38,972 nt of DNA. It comes from Calothrix sp. MO_167.B12. GTDB taxonomy: Bacteria; Cyanobacteriota; Cyanobacteriia; Cyanobacteriales; Nostocaceae. Below the pieces are notes generated by a model, which ran no database searches, was not told the origin of the DNA, and saw only the letters and a list, made by a program, of their open reading frames with translations. Location: NCBI GenBank assembly GCA_030066045.1, contig JASJCJ010000041.1, forward strand, positions 1-38,972, written 5' to 3'. Each line of letters opens with the position of its first letter. Within the stretch, counting starts at the first letter, position 1. Positions 24,509 to 33,428 of this stretch are shown in pieces. The translations under genes were made by a program, and so were the position numbers.

Positions 24509-25492
24509 TTATGAATTATCCACAGATGCATCAATGGATTCTGCTGTCTGGGTAATATTCGGTTCTCCTTTCCGTTCTCGCCACCAAGCTAAGAGAGTGC
24601 TGGCAATAAAAATACTAGAGTAAGCACCCATAGTAAAACCAATAATCAGTGCCAAGGCAAAGTTTCTTAAGGTTTCGCCACCAAACAAGAAAATGGCAAC
24701 TAAGGTTAATAAGGTGGTTAAGGTAGTATTGATAGATCGGGCAAGAGTTTGGTTAACCGCGTCATCGACAATCTCATTAAAAGAAACATTCCCATGGGTT
24801 TTGACGTTCTCTCGGATGCGATCATAAATAACTACAGTGTCATTTACAGAAAATCCGGTAATTGTCAATAGAGCGACGATAAATAGGCTATCGACTTCCA
24901 TGGCGAATAACAAGCCAAAAATGGAGAAAATACCCACTGTCATAATTAGATCGTGGAAAGTTGCCACAATCGCAAAGGCTGAGTAATCCCACTGGAAGCG
25001 AATACCAAGATAAATAACAATACAGATAAAAGAAACAACTAGGGCTGTTGTACCAGTTGTAAATAGCTGTCTTCCTAGGGTAGGACCAACGGTATCAATT
25101 TGATTTTTGTTCGGATCGAAGGAACCTATTTTTTCACTCAGGGCATTTTGCAGTTGGGTGCGCTTGTCTACATCTAAGGTTTTTGTGCGTATTAATACCC
25201 CATTGTCTTTACCAGTTTCCTTATCCGCAATAATTTGGATACTGCTATCACCCAAATCCTGCTCTTTGGCTACATCCCGAACGACATTGATATCGATGGG
25301 TTTATTACAGTTATCAGCATTACTACAATCTCGTTCCAACAGCAGTCGAGTACCGCCCACAAAATCCAAACTGGGGCGTAGGGGATAACCATTGGTTTGC
25401 CAAGAAATCACCATAGAGATGATACCAGCAAGAATAATTGTGACAGAAACACTCCACCAAAGCGATCGCCATTTATTAATATGTAGTTTCAT
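24509..25492 (-). CDS. secF: protein translocase subunit SecF
   Basis: An inner-membrane RND-type subunit that, with SecD, uses the proton gradient to complete protein export. The N-terminal span is followed by the signature [12 protein letters not shown], a short periplasmic domain with a Cys pair ([12 protein letters not shown]), and then five spans. The conserved [17 protein letters not shown] motif and the [11 protein letters not shown] motif are clear. The length of 327 residues is normal. The ATG at 25492 overlaps the secD stop by 4 nt, so the two are translationally coupled. Confidence 0.96.
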   Translation of the reverse strand: MKLHINKWRSLWWSVSVTIILAGIISMVISWQTNGYPLRPSLDFVGGTRLLLERDCSNADNCNKPIDINVVRDVAKEQDLGDSSIQIIADKETGKDNGVLIRTKTLDVDKRTQLQNALSEKIGSFDPNKNQIDTVGPTLGRQLFTTGTTALVVSFICIVIYLGIRFQWDYSAFAIVATFHDLIMTVGIFSIFGLLFAMEVDSLFIVALLTITGFSVNDTVVIYDRIRENVKTHGNVSFNEIVDDAVNQTLARSINTTLTTLLTLVAIFLFGGETLRNFALALIIGFTMGAYSSIFIASTLLAWWRERKGEPNITQTAESIDASVDNS

Positions 25493-26931
25493 TTTGCCAC
25501 CTCTGTTTGCTTAGAATCTGTTTGCTTAGAAGTGGTCAGGTTGGGGCAGAAAAGTTCTTTTTTCCGTAAGTTAGGAAGGGTTATTGCCAAAAACATGAAC
25601 GTGCGACTACAGGTAATAGCTGTAAACATACTAATGACCACGCCTACAGCCAAGGTGACAGCAAAGCCTTTGACTAAACCATAACCCAAAAAGTATAGGG
25701 CAGCACAGGCGATTAGGGTGGTGACATTGCTATCTAAAATACTGGAAAAGGCGCGGTAAAAGCCAGATTCCACGGAACGATATAGGGATTTATCTGCACG
25801 TAATTCTTCCCGTGTTCGTTCAAATATTAATACATTGGCATCCACAGCCATGCCAATACTGAGAATAAAACCAGCGATTCCTGGTAATGTCAGGGTAACG
25901 CCCAGCAACATAAAACAAGCCAAAGTAAATAGGGAGTAAATAATTAGGGATAGATTGGCGATTACTCCCGGTAATCGATAGTAAACAATCATGAATACTA
26001 AGACTAACACTAGACCGCCTAAAGCGGCATAGATACTGCGTTGAATGCTGTCTTGTCCCAAGGTTGCGCCAACGGTACGGATTTCTACCACTTCCACGGG
26101 TAGGGGTAAGGAACCACCTTTAAGCTGGATACCTAAATCCTGTGCTTCCTGGGCTGTAAATCTACCAGTAATTACCGCCGAGCCACCTGTAATTCCTGCG
26201 GTGGCAAATTCTGGTCCTACGGTGGGGGAACTAATTAATTCATCGTCGAGAAAAATACCAATACTACGACCCGTGCCAGCAAGTTGTTTGGTTAAACTGG
26301 CAAATAAGTCGCCACCCTTAGGTTTGAAGCGCAGAGCAACATTCCAGTTACTACCTTGGGTGGGTTCGCCAATGGCATCGTTGAGTAATTTACCAGTTAG
26401 GGGTGGTTCTGTACTGGCAAATAGTTCTTTAATTTCTTGTTTATTTTTCTCTAATTCTGCTTTATTTTTGGCAACTTCTTCTGGATTTGCCTCATTCTTC
26501 TTGGCGATTAATTCCTGCTGTTTAGTTTGCAACTGCGCTCTTAATGTCCGCAGGGCAAATAGTTTCGCCTCAGTATCGGGTTTTTGCTGACGAAATTCCA
26601 ACTGTGCCGTACCTTTGAGTCGGCGTTCCGCTTCTTCTGGGTTATCCACACCAGGTAGTTGGACTAAAATTTGGTCTTCACCCACTGCTTGGATTAATGG
26701 TTCTGAGACTCCAGAAGCATTAATCCTACCTTCCACCACCTTCTGCACCGCTTCTAATTCTCGTTGGGTGATTTTTGTGATTTCCTCCGTGGTTTTCACT
26801 TGAATTGTCAATTGGGAGCCACCTTTCAAGTCCAGCCCTAGCTCCAAAGGGAAAAAGGGGCTGACAATTACCGTCACTGAGGCAATTATCAAAACTAAAA
26901 TTAAACCTAATAGCGCTCGCTGTCTTTGCAT
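25489..26931 (-). CDS. secD: protein translocase subunit SecD
   Basis: Partner of SecF in the inner membrane. After the first span the signature [12 protein letters not shown] appears. The periplasmic P1 domain contains [20 protein letters not shown] and a Lys/Glu/Gln-rich coiled-coil insertion (about 135-175). The C-terminal five-helix bundle contains [18 protein letters not shown] and [12 protein letters not shown]. The [10 protein letters not shown] start at 26931 gives 480 residues and resembles other cyanobacterial SecD. The frame is open to 26967, and an ATG at 26961 is an alternative. Confidence 0.94.
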   Translation of the reverse strand: MQRQRALLGLILVLIIASVTVIVSPFFPLELGLDLKGGSQLTIQVKTTEEITKITQRELEAVQKVVEGRINASGVSEPLIQAVGEDQILVQLPGVDNPEEAERRLKGTAQLEFRQQKPDTEAKLFALRTLRAQLQTKQQELIAKKNEANPEEVAKNKAELEKNKQEIKELFASTEPPLTGKLLNDAIGEPTQGSNWNVALRFKPKGGDLFASLTKQLAGTGRSIGIFLDDELISSPTVGPEFATAGITGGSAVITGRFTAQEAQDLGIQLKGGSLPLPVEVVEIRTVGATLGQDSIQRSIYAALGGLVLVLVFMIVYYRLPGVIANLSLIIYSLFTLACFMLLGVTLTLPGIAGFILSIGMAVDANVLIFERTREELRADKSLYRSVESGFYRAFSSILDSNVTTLIACAALYFLGYGLVKGFAVTLAVGVVISMFTAITCSRTFMFLAITLPNLRKKELFCPNLTTSKQTDSKQTEVAK

Positions 26932-26972
26932 AGCATCATTCACTGCGACAAACGCTATCATAACCAATTTTG

Positions 26973-26993
26973 GATTTTAGATTTTAGATTTTA
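26973..26993. repeat. short tandem repeat (GATTTTA)3
   Basis: Three tandem GATTTTA heptamers lie just upstream of secD, where its promoter would be expected. Confidence 0.8.
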
Positions 26994-27059
26994 GATTAAT
27001 ATTTACTCACCTTCTCCTCTGCTCCCCTGCTTCTGTATTATAAGAAAATAAGTTGAAAA

Positions 27060-27121
27060 CCCCGGAATTAAACCCTAAAAACACAAAACGTTTTTAGGGT
27101 TTAATGTCTTTGAAGCCGGGG
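27060..27121. terminator. long stem-loop between secD and the accessory pocket
   Basis: TTAAACCCTAAAAAC (27068-27082) pairs perfectly with its complement at 27090-27104 around a seven-base loop. An outer CCCCGG/CCGGGG pair (27060-27065, 27116-27121) extends it. This could be a bidirectional terminator or cruciform, or a transposon-end palindrome. Confidence 0.5.
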
Positions 27122-27130
27122 ATGAAAACT

Positions 27131-27512
27131 ATTTAAGGGCTTTAGCCCTAAGTGACATTTGTTGCTACAATACTTGAAACAGGAACGGTAATCAACCTGT
27201 ATAAAAACCTAACTGTCTAACGGCAATCTGTACCTTGACAATTGAAGATATGGGGTTCTATTCCATAGTTCTAGTTTCTGTCCAGGAATAGGTAAAATCT
27301 ACCCTACGGGAAGCCGCTTCGCGTCTACATGGAGACTAGACGACACAGAATTTAACTCAAACAAATTTTGGAGCAATCCAACTACCCCCGGGCAGGGGGA
27401 AAGTCAACGCTTGAGGAGAGAACCACCTCTGGGCTAGATACCGCAAGGGGTCTAGTTTAAGTGGACTCGTTGAACCAAGAATCTCCTCGCCTTTAGGCAG
27501 GAGAGTGTCAAC
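27131..27512 (+). mobile_element. nonautonomous IS200/IS605-like remnant with omega-RNA-like right end
   Basis: The right portion (about 27410-27512) reads AACCACCTCTGGGCTAGATA, then GTGGACTCGTTGAACCAAGA, and ends with the hairpin CTCCTCGCC-TTTA-GGCAGGAG and GAGTGTCAA. As I recall, this matches the 3' end of cyanobacterial TnpB elements, which encodes the guide (omega) RNA. A left-end-like hairpin AGGGC-TTTA-GCCCT lies at 27136-27149, with the same TTTA loop. No tnpA or tnpB frame remains between them. The exact left boundary is uncertain. Confidence 0.55.
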
Positions 27513-28110
27513 CTGACTGCATCATCCACACCAAAAATCCTAAAATTTGTTCCACTGGAGGAAGTGGATAATCTGTCAAATCAATAGTTACTGTTTTCCC
27601 CTCTAATTTCAGAAATCTCCAAGCAGTTCCATTACTCACACTGCCATAAACAGTAGTAATAGGCTGATTATTCATTTCATTAAATTTTAAAGCTGCCACC
27701 ATTTCCGCAATACATTGTCCAATTCCCACATTTAAATCTGCTTTTTTTGCTTCTACAATTACTACAACCGGGGCTTCAATTTCTAACTGTTCTGGTGAAC
27801 GGCTGAGGAGAAAATCACATACACCACTAAGTCCAACAGCTGAATCGACAGTAAAATCGGCACCAGAGAAAAGGCTAATTTTTCTGTGGAGAATTTTTCT
27901 GACTTCTACAAGTACGGGACTAATAATTAATTCCGATCGCGCTTTTTCACTTCCTGTCGCGATCGCTAAAGGTAGGCTTTCTGCTAAAAAATCAGTGAGG
28001 GTATTACTAGGTTGAATTGGATTAATTTCTGGGAAGAATCTACCGTTTTCTATGGTGGTTAAATCGAAAGCTTGTTTTATTTTGCGGATAGTAAATTCAC
28101 TGTAGGGCAT
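27508..28110 (-). CDS. PD-(D/E)XK nuclease-like protein
   Basis: A 200-residue soluble protein. The core has a restriction-endonuclease-like pattern: D99 in SGVCDFLLSRS, then E120-A-K122 in VVVIVEAKKADL, followed by the helix IGQCIAEMVAALKF. Residues 1-45 may be a specificity or dimerisation segment. Related cyanobacterial proteins are common and uncharacterised; nuclease activity is inferred only from the motif. The stop codon TGA (27508-27510) lies inside the right end of the IS605-like remnant, so the native C-terminus may have been slightly altered. It sits 16 nt downstream of an antitoxin-like gene, probably co-transcribed. Confidence 0.7.
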   Translation of the reverse strand: MPYSEFTIRKIKQAFDLTTIENGRFFPEINPIQPSNTLTDFLAESLPLAIATGSEKARSELIISPVLVEVRKILHRKISLFSGADFTVDSAVGLSGVCDFLLSRSPEQLEIEAPVVVIVEAKKADLNVGIGQCIAEMVAALKFNEMNNQPITTVYGSVSNGTAWRFLKLEGKTVTIDLTDYPLPPVEQILGFLVWMMQSG

Positions 28111-28126
28111 TTTTGTATTTTATTCC

Positions 28127-28354
28127 TCATCTATGTTCCTCAAAAAACTCATCCAAAGAACGGAAATGTCCAGCTTCAAAATCATCTAACCCACGCTGAA
28201 TACCTGCGATCGCTTCTTGTGAATCTTGTGTTTCCCATTCCAAAACATTAGCAAGTAGTTCAGCCGCAACAATGCTGACATCTTGTCCTTGCTGTTCAGC
28301 TTTTTTACGGAGTCGCGCTTCAACTTCTGGGCTGAGAGAAATGACTATATTCAT
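28127..28354 (-). CDS. ParD-like antitoxin or DNA-binding protein
   Basis: A 75-residue protein resembling the antitoxin halves of type II systems. A short N-terminal strand and helix (VISLSPEVEARLRKKAEQQG) suit a ribbon-helix-helix dimer. The acidic C-terminal tail (AIAGIQRGLDDFEAGHFRSL, then DEFFEEHR) resembles the toxin-binding segment of RelE/ParE partners. No RelE/ParE toxin is adjacent; the next gene encodes the PD-(D/E)XK-like protein. It may be a solitary antitoxin or may control its new neighbour. Confidence 0.65.
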   Translation of the reverse strand: MNIVISLSPEVEARLRKKAEQQGQDVSIVAAELLANVLEWETQDSQEAIAGIQRGLDDFEAGHFRSLDEFFEEHR

Positions 28355-28529
28355 AGACTGGCTGCCTTTTTGATTAAGCTCATTTATAAAATTTTAACAA
28401 ATATGGTAAAAGTACCAATTTTTGAGTTTTTTCTGGAAATGTGACCATTTTTTTCGTTGACCAGGGAAATATATCAATAAGTCTATCCTCGATAGTTCAT
28501 AAAACAGTAATTAAAATCAGGAGTTTATT

Positions 28530-29369
28530 ATGATTCCACTCATTTTGGGTGCTATTGCCATCGGTGCTGGTGTTTTAGGTGCGGGAGCAGCTGGTGCTGG
28601 AATTGAGGATATGAATAAGGCAAAGAAAATTGGTGAACGCGCTCAAAAACGTCATGAAGATGCAGTTAGAGACTTAAAAGAATACTGGGAAGATACTAAC
28701 AAGCTGGCTGAAGAGTATGGTCAATTTCAGCTAGAGGTTATGATGCGTACAATTGGACGCTTTGTTGATTTTATTGAGCGGAATCGTATGAAAGCAAAAC
28801 AAAGCGAAAAAGAGTTTTTAGAGGGACTTGATGGTATTTCAATTCCGCAAATCAAAGAATATAAAACAGCTGCATTAGAAGCTGAACAGTTTTTCAAAGG
28901 TGGTGCTAAGGCTATTGGTGCAGCTACAGCAGGATATGGTGGTGCAATGAGTCTTGCAACTTCCGTAGGGGTAGCAAGTACGGGAGCAGCAATTTCTGGA
29001 CTTAGTGGTGCTGCTGCTTGGAACGCTACACTAGCATGGCTTGGTGGTGGTTCTCTAGCTGCTGGAGGTGGTGGTATGGCACTTGGTTCTCTTGTATTGG
29101 GTGGTATTACTATTGGACCTGCTGTACTAATTGGTGGTTTTGTGATTGCTGGTGAAGGAGAAAAAGCTTTAACTAAAGCACGAGAATACGAAGCGAAGGT
29201 AAACACAGAGATTGCTACCATTGAAACTGCAAAAGACTTTATGCAGCAAGTAAGAAGACGAATTAACGAGTTGCAAAGTTTATTAGAATCTATCAATAAC
29301 CGTGCGTTTTTAGGGCTAAACGAACTTGATTCATTGCCTTCCTTAGTTTTTGTAGAGATTGTGTCATGA
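28530..29369 (+). CDS. coiled-coil/glycine-zipper membrane protein, unknown
   Basis: A 279-residue protein with four zones. An N-terminal Gly/Ala membrane segment (3-24) precedes a charged coiled-coil helix (28-100). A long Gly/Ala-rich hydrophobic zone (124-208) follows, with SGLSGAAAWNATLAWLGGGS and GGGGMALGSLVLGGITIGPA. A second charged coiled coil (209-258) comes before the short tail. I recall a widespread bacterial family with this central motif, sometimes mislabelled chemotaxis protein, without known function. The layout resembles alpha-helical pore formers and apolipoprotein-like proteins. AGGAG precedes the ATG at 28530. It is divergent from the antitoxin-like gene and ends in a strong hairpin. 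Confidence 0.75.
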   Translation: MIPLILGAIAIGAGVLGAGAAGAGIEDMNKAKKIGERAQKRHEDAVRDLKEYWEDTNKLAEEYGQFQLEVMMRTIGRFVDFIERNRMKAKQSEKEFLEGLDGISIPQIKEYKTAALEAEQFFKGGAKAIGAATAGYGGAMSLATSVGVASTGAAISGLSGAAAWNATLAWLGGGSLAAGGGGMALGSLVLGGITIGPAVLIGGFVIAGEGEKALTKAREYEAKVNTEIATIETAKDFMQQVRRRINELQSLLESINNRAFLGLNELDSLPSLVFVEIVS

Positions 29370-29394
29370 ATTTTACCTACCTCTGAGTATTAGC

Positions 29395-29427
29395 AGATCC
29401 CCGACTTCTCAAAGAAGTCGGGGATCT
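29395..29427. terminator. perfect 15-bp hairpin terminator or repeat palindrome
   Basis: AGATCCCCGACTTCT and its exact complement flank a CAA loop, between the convergent 28530 gene and pdhB. This GATCCCCGACTTC palindrome is, as I recall, a common interspersed element of cyanobacterial genomes. It lacks a T-tract but would block transcripts from both sides. Confidence 0.6.
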
Positions 29428-29443
29428 AAACATCCCCAAGGTT

Positions 29444-30427
29444 TTAAACCCTTAAAGCCGCCATTTTTTCCACAGCTTCGACAATTTGCTCTGGTTGAAC
29501 AATGGTCAAACGCTCTAAAGTGCCATTGTAAGGAGTGGGAATATCCTGGGAAGATAGCCTTAACACTGGTGCATCCAACTCATCAAATAAGCGATCATTA
29601 ATTGAGGCAGTTAATTCTGCTCCAATACCGCCAGTACGCATACACTCTTCCACAATAATCACTTTGTGGGTTTTTCTAATAGAGGTGCCAATAGTTTCAA
29701 AATCTAAGGGCTTGAGGGAAATTAAATCAATTACCTCTGGATCGTAACCTTGTTTTTCCAAAGTTTTCACCGCTTGCATAACATGGTGTCGCATCCGTGA
29801 ATAGGTAAGGATAGTAACATCCTTTCCAGAGCGCACCACTTCAGCTTTATCCAATGGTAGAAGATACTCTTGTGATGGTAAATTTTCTTTCAGGTTGTAC
29901 AGTAGTACGTGTTCAAAGAATAACACTGGATTATCATCACGGATGGCTGATTTTAGCAGCCCTTTGGCATTGTAAGGGGTAGAGCAGGCAACAATTTTTA
30001 AACCCGGTACAGCTTGAAAGTAAGCTTCTAGGCGTTGAGAATGTTCTGCACCTAATTGCTTACCAACACCGCCTGGACCGCGGATTACCATCGGAATTTT
30101 AAAATTACCACCGGAGGTATAGCGCAGCATCCCGGCATTATTGGCAATTTGGTTAAAGGCGAGGAGCAAAAACCCCATATTCATGCCTTCAACTATTGGT
30201 CTTAATCCAGTGATAGCGGCTCCCACTGCCAAGCCTGTAAAACTGTTTTCGGCAATGGGGGTATCTAGTAAGCGCAAATCACCATATTTTTGGTATAAAT
30301 CTTTAGTTACTTTGTAGGAACCGCCATAGTGTCCCACATCTTCACCGAGAACAAATACGGTAGAGTCGTGCGCCATTTCTTCGTCGACGGCTTCCCGCAG
30401 AGCATTAAAAAATAGTGTTTCTGCCAT
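29444..30427 (-). CDS. pdhB: pyruvate dehydrogenase E1 component subunit beta
   Basis: The beta half of the thiamine-diphosphate-dependent E1 heterotetramer converting pyruvate to acetyl-enzyme for acetyl-CoA. It starts [18 protein letters not shown] and shows [52 protein letters not shown] (substrate-channel His), and the C-terminal transketolase domain with [16 protein letters not shown]. The length of 327 residues is typical. secD often follows pdhB in cyanobacteria; here 2.5 kb of accessory DNA separates them. No E1-alpha gene is in the window. Confidence 0.96.
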   Translation of the reverse strand: MAETLFFNALREAVDEEMAHDSTVFVLGEDVGHYGGSYKVTKDLYQKYGDLRLLDTPIAENSFTGLAVGAAITGLRPIVEGMNMGFLLLAFNQIANNAGMLRYTSGGNFKIPMVIRGPGGVGKQLGAEHSQRLEAYFQAVPGLKIVACSTPYNAKGLLKSAIRDDNPVLFFEHVLLYNLKENLPSQEYLLPLDKAEVVRSGKDVTILTYSRMRHHVMQAVKTLEKQGYDPEVIDLISLKPLDFETIGTSIRKTHKVIIVEECMRTGGIGAELTASINDRLFDELDAPVLRLSSQDIPTPYNGTLERLTIVQPEQIVEAVEKMAALRV

Positions 30428-31031
30428 TCCAACTGTAATGCGATGATTGTTTGAGAATCTTATCGTGCATCTGCTAAAAATACGGTGAGCGATGCTGCAA
30501 AGCCATTGCTAAGCTAACACACGATTTGCTAAAGAGTCATGCAAAATAATACCAAGGCAAATACCTTATAACCGTATATTTTGGCATTTGTCTGCAACAT
30601 TAATTATCATGCAATTTTACTTACCTGACTATTAAGTTTACATTTAAGGACTCCATTACCCCATCACTCCATCACCCCTTTCAAGCTAGTCTCTCATGGG
30701 AAAATCCCACAACCAAGGATGAAAATGCTTTGTGACTAACTCCTCAAGTTAGCACGCAATGCGCCCCTACTGTGCGCTTGTTAACTATTTTCAAGGTAGT
30801 CTCCCACGGGAAAATCCCACACACAACCAAGGATGAAAATACCTCCTTCACTCCTTCACTCCTTCCCTCCTTCACTCCCTATTTTCAAGTTAGCTGTCAA
30901 CCGTCAACCGTCAACTGTCAACTGTCAACTGTCAACCATTTTCAAGCTAGCGAGGGGATTTAATTCTTTATTACTTATTACTTATTACTTCATCACCCCA
31001 TCACCCCATCATCCCATCACCCCATCACCCT
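30428..31031. repeat. cluster of five or more short tandem repeats
   Basis: Within 400 bases lie CCATCACT/CCATCACC 8-mers (30657-30677), CTCCTTCA 8-mers (30843-30878) and GTCAACC/GTCAACT 7-mers repeated about six times (30895-30937). TTACTTA 7-mers (30969-30989) and CATCACCC 8-mers (30990-31029) follow. TTTCAAG.TAG occurs four times (30679, 30789, 30882, 30940). A 45-bp stretch with GGGAAAATCCCAC is duplicated at 30681-30727 and 30791-30842. The upstream part, 30428-30650, holds nothing recognisable apart from the likely pdhB promoter. Confidence 0.85.
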
Positions 31032-32954
31032 TTAAGGAGCAGGGGCTTCATTGGCAGATAATTGAGATAATTTTGCTAAAGGGACTTCTTCTACCTGTGG
31101 TAACTTGTCTAAAGATAAGCGAGTCGATTGAGTACCACCAGATAAACGTTTTAACAATTCTGGTCGGGGATCGTGCAAGAGATAAATAATGCGATCGCCA
31201 CTTTCCCACTCTTGAGCAGCTGGTATAATTTGCAAGTGCCCTCTACGTTCTAGTAACAGAGGTACTAATTCTCCTGTATCAATCAATTTACGTATTTCCG
31301 ACCGTTGCTCACATAATTCCGAATTACTGAAGGTTGTAGTTCCCAATTTAACTTGTCCATCATTAAGATACTGGTTCCAGGTTTTAATTGCCAGATTAGG
31401 GGCAAAAGCTTGGTTAACCTTATTTTTTTCGCCAGAATTATTGGTTTGGGGATTGCGGGGAAATATTGCTAAAACCCTTGGAGGTTCAAATTCTTCCGCA
31501 GCCCTTTGTGCCAGGACAAAATTCACCTCTCCATTATTAGTCATTGCTAAAAAAGTACCCATAGATACAAGCCCCGCTTCTTCTAATACGCCGGTATCTA
31601 AAGCGCTGCTGGCAATAACCTTGATATTCTGTGCTTCTGCCTGTTCCGAAGCTTGTTTATTAGTATCAATCATCACTACAGGCTCTCCTCTTTCTTGGAA
31701 GAACCGAGCAATCAATAAACTTAAGGGATTGCAACCCACAATCACTAATCCAGTGGTATCTGTAGCTGTAATTTGCAACCACTGGGCAATCAAACCAGCT
31801 GTTAAACCTTGACAAACAACGGTCATAATAATTGTCAGGAATACCAAAGCTTTAATGGAATCTCCACCGTTAATGCCTCTTTGGGTCAGTAAAATTGCAA
31901 ATAATGAAGCAATTGAGGCACAAACGATTCCTCGAGGAGCTACCCAGCTTAAAAATATTTTCTGCCGCCAGTTCAGGTTGCTATTCCAGGTACACAAAAG
32001 AATATTTATGGGGCGGACAACAAACATTAATACCAAAACAGACCATAAACTGCCCCAACCCAAAGCAAATACACTGTCAATTGATAAATCAGCCGCCAGC
32101 AGTATAAACAACACCGAGAGGCTCAAAATGGTTAATTGCCCTTTAAAGTGGCGCAATAACCGTTCATCTGGCACCGAAGAGTTGGCAAATACGGCTCCTG
32201 CTACCACTGTAGCCATGACTCCTGATTCGCTACGAATCATTTGGGCTATGGCAAATAAACCCCACAGAATTGCCAGTACTACCAGATTTTTTAGTTCAAA
32301 TGACAAAAAATTGGCGCGTTTGAAAATGAGGCTCATTAAATAGCCACCTGCGGCTCCAATGGCACCACCAATGCCTAGGCGTAGCAGCAAACCAACAATG
32401 GCATTAACTGGATCGGTATCGCCATTCAAAATCGTATCTAGCACCACAAATGCCAGAATTGCCCCTACGGGATCGATTAAAATTCCTTCCCCTTCAAGTA
32501 AGGTTGCGACTTGCCTATCTACGTTAATGTACTTCAGCAACGGGCCAATGACTGTTGGCCCAGTGACTACAACAATGGAAGCATACAGAAAAGCAATTGG
32601 CCAAGGAAATTCTCCCAGCCAGTGAGCAGCCATGCTACCACCCAAAAGGGTAATTAACGTTCCCAGGGTCACGAGTAATTGTAGACTCACGGATACTCGA
32701 TCCATTTCTCGCAAATCGAGATTGAGTCCACCTTCAAACAAAATAATTGCCGTTGCTAGAGCAACAATAACTTCGAGTCCCGTACCTAGCAAATGAGGAT
32801 GCAGTAGTCCAATGCCATCTGAACCCAATAAGATGCCAAATAAGAGCAAGAATACTATACTAGGAACCCGTAAGTAGGCAGCTAGTACTTGGGCGCTAAT
32901 GCCTGCAACGACGGCAAGCACCATCTGCAGGGTAATTTCAAAAGATGCTTCCAT
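31032..32954 (-). CDS. cation/proton antiporter with TrkA domains
   Basis: A 640-residue inner-membrane CPA1-type (NhaP-like) antiporter. Residues 1-395 hold about 12 spans with VTGPTVIGPLL and the ion-binding region LEGEGILIDPVGAILAFVV. A Rossmann TrkA-N domain follows around 400-500 (LVIVGCNPLSLLIARFFQER, then VMIDTNK), and a TrkA-C-like domain around 555-615 (RGHLQIIPAAQEWESGDRII). The nucleotide domain suggests regulation by ligand. It resembles the cyanobacterial NhaS group, but I cannot assign the paralogue. The stop lies at the edge of the CATCACCC repeat tract. Confidence 0.88.
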   Translation of the reverse strand: MEASFEITLQMVLAVVAGISAQVLAAYLRVPSIVFLLLFGILLGSDGIGLLHPHLLGTGLEVIVALATAIILFEGGLNLDLREMDRVSVSLQLLVTLGTLITLLGGSMAAHWLGEFPWPIAFLYASIVVVTGPTVIGPLLKYINVDRQVATLLEGEGILIDPVGAILAFVVLDTILNGDTDPVNAIVGLLLRLGIGGAIGAAGGYLMSLIFKRANFLSFELKNLVVLAILWGLFAIAQMIRSESGVMATVVAGAVFANSSVPDERLLRHFKGQLTILSLSVLFILLAADLSIDSVFALGWGSLWSVLVLMFVVRPINILLCTWNSNLNWRQKIFLSWVAPRGIVCASIASLFAILLTQRGINGGDSIKALVFLTIIMTVVCQGLTAGLIAQWLQITATDTTGLVIVGCNPLSLLIARFFQERGEPVVMIDTNKQASEQAEAQNIKVIASSALDTGVLEEAGLVSMGTFLAMTNNGEVNFVLAQRAAEEFEPPRVLAIFPRNPQTNNSGEKNKVNQAFAPNLAIKTWNQYLNDGQVKLGTTTFSNSELCEQRSEIRKLIDTGELVPLLLERRGHLQIIPAAQEWESGDRIIYLLHDPRPELLKRLSGGTQSTRLSLDKLPQVEEVPLAKLSQLSANEAPAP

Positions 32955-33273
32955 GTTGTAGATTTTGAGTAGTAGATTTCAAAATCTTTTGTAAAGAACA
33001 GTAAATCTTATTTTTACAGGGTACAACATCATACCTCATGTCTCTTCCATAATGAAGACTTTTGAGAGGATTTATGATGTTATTATGCATTGACCGATCC
33101 TTTTGCGGAGAAAGCATAGCTGTTGATTTTGCCTGTAAAAATAGGTTCGCTGAATCTGTACTAGTGATCAATTTTCCCTGACATATAACTGGCTCTGGTA
33201 GTTTCAAGATCATATCTCTTTTTGCAACAGCAATCAGAATCTAAGAGTCATTGAAAAAAATATCAGAAATCTG
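32955..33273. other. intergenic region upstream of tRNA-Glu
   Basis: No gene is supported; a 91-codon minus-strand frame overlapping the antiporter start has no coding character. The region carries the divergent control sequences of the antiporter gene and the tRNA. Confidence 0.5.
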
Positions 33274-33302
33274 TTGACATTGGCAGGGAAGTTGGTTAAT
33301 CT
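33274..33302 (+). promoter_or_regulatory. sigma70-type promoter of tRNA-Glu
   Basis: A perfect TTGACA (33274-33279), a 17-base spacer and TAATCT (33297-33302) lie about 20 bases before the tRNA. This matches a strong housekeeping promoter. Confidence 0.8.
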
Positions 33303-33322
33303 ATAAAAGGTCTGGAGGTCAC

Positions 33323-33395
33323 GCCCCCATCGTCTAGAGGCCTAGGACACCTCCCTTTCACGGAGGCGACGGGGATTCGAATTCCCCTGGGGGTA
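33323..33395 (+). tRNA. tRNA-Glu(UUC)
   Basis: The acceptor strand GCCCCCA pairs with TGGGGGT. The anticodon loop CTTTCAC in the stem CCTCC/GGAGG gives TTC, and the T arm contains GATTCGAAT. The 73-nt sequence is nearly identical to known cyanobacterial tRNA-Glu. CCA is not encoded. In cyanobacteria this tRNA also feeds tetrapyrrole synthesis via glutamyl-tRNA reductase. Confidence 0.97.
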
Positions 33396-33428
33396 CTATT
33401 CAGATAAAAACTTAATTCAACTTAGGCG

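Noticed and set aside
28727-29296. 189-codon minus-strand frame opposite the glycine-zipper gene
   Set aside because: Antisense shadow of a Gly/Ala-rich gene; the plus-strand frame has the Shine-Dalgarno and a sensible domain layout.
30657-31029. CRISPR array
   Set aside because: Units are 7-8 bp in direct contact with no unique spacers of 30-40 bp, unlike CRISPR repeats.
30833-31189. Plus-strand frame through the repeat cluster
   Set aside because: It consists of translated tandem repeats and runs antisense into the antiporter gene.
31855-32343. 162-codon plus-strand frame within the antiporter
   Set aside because: Antisense shadow of a clearly recognisable antiporter coding sequence.
32938-33213. 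91-codon minus-strand frame upstream of the antiporter
   Set aside because: Non-coding composition, overlaps the antiporter start, no Shine-Dalgarno or recognisable domain.
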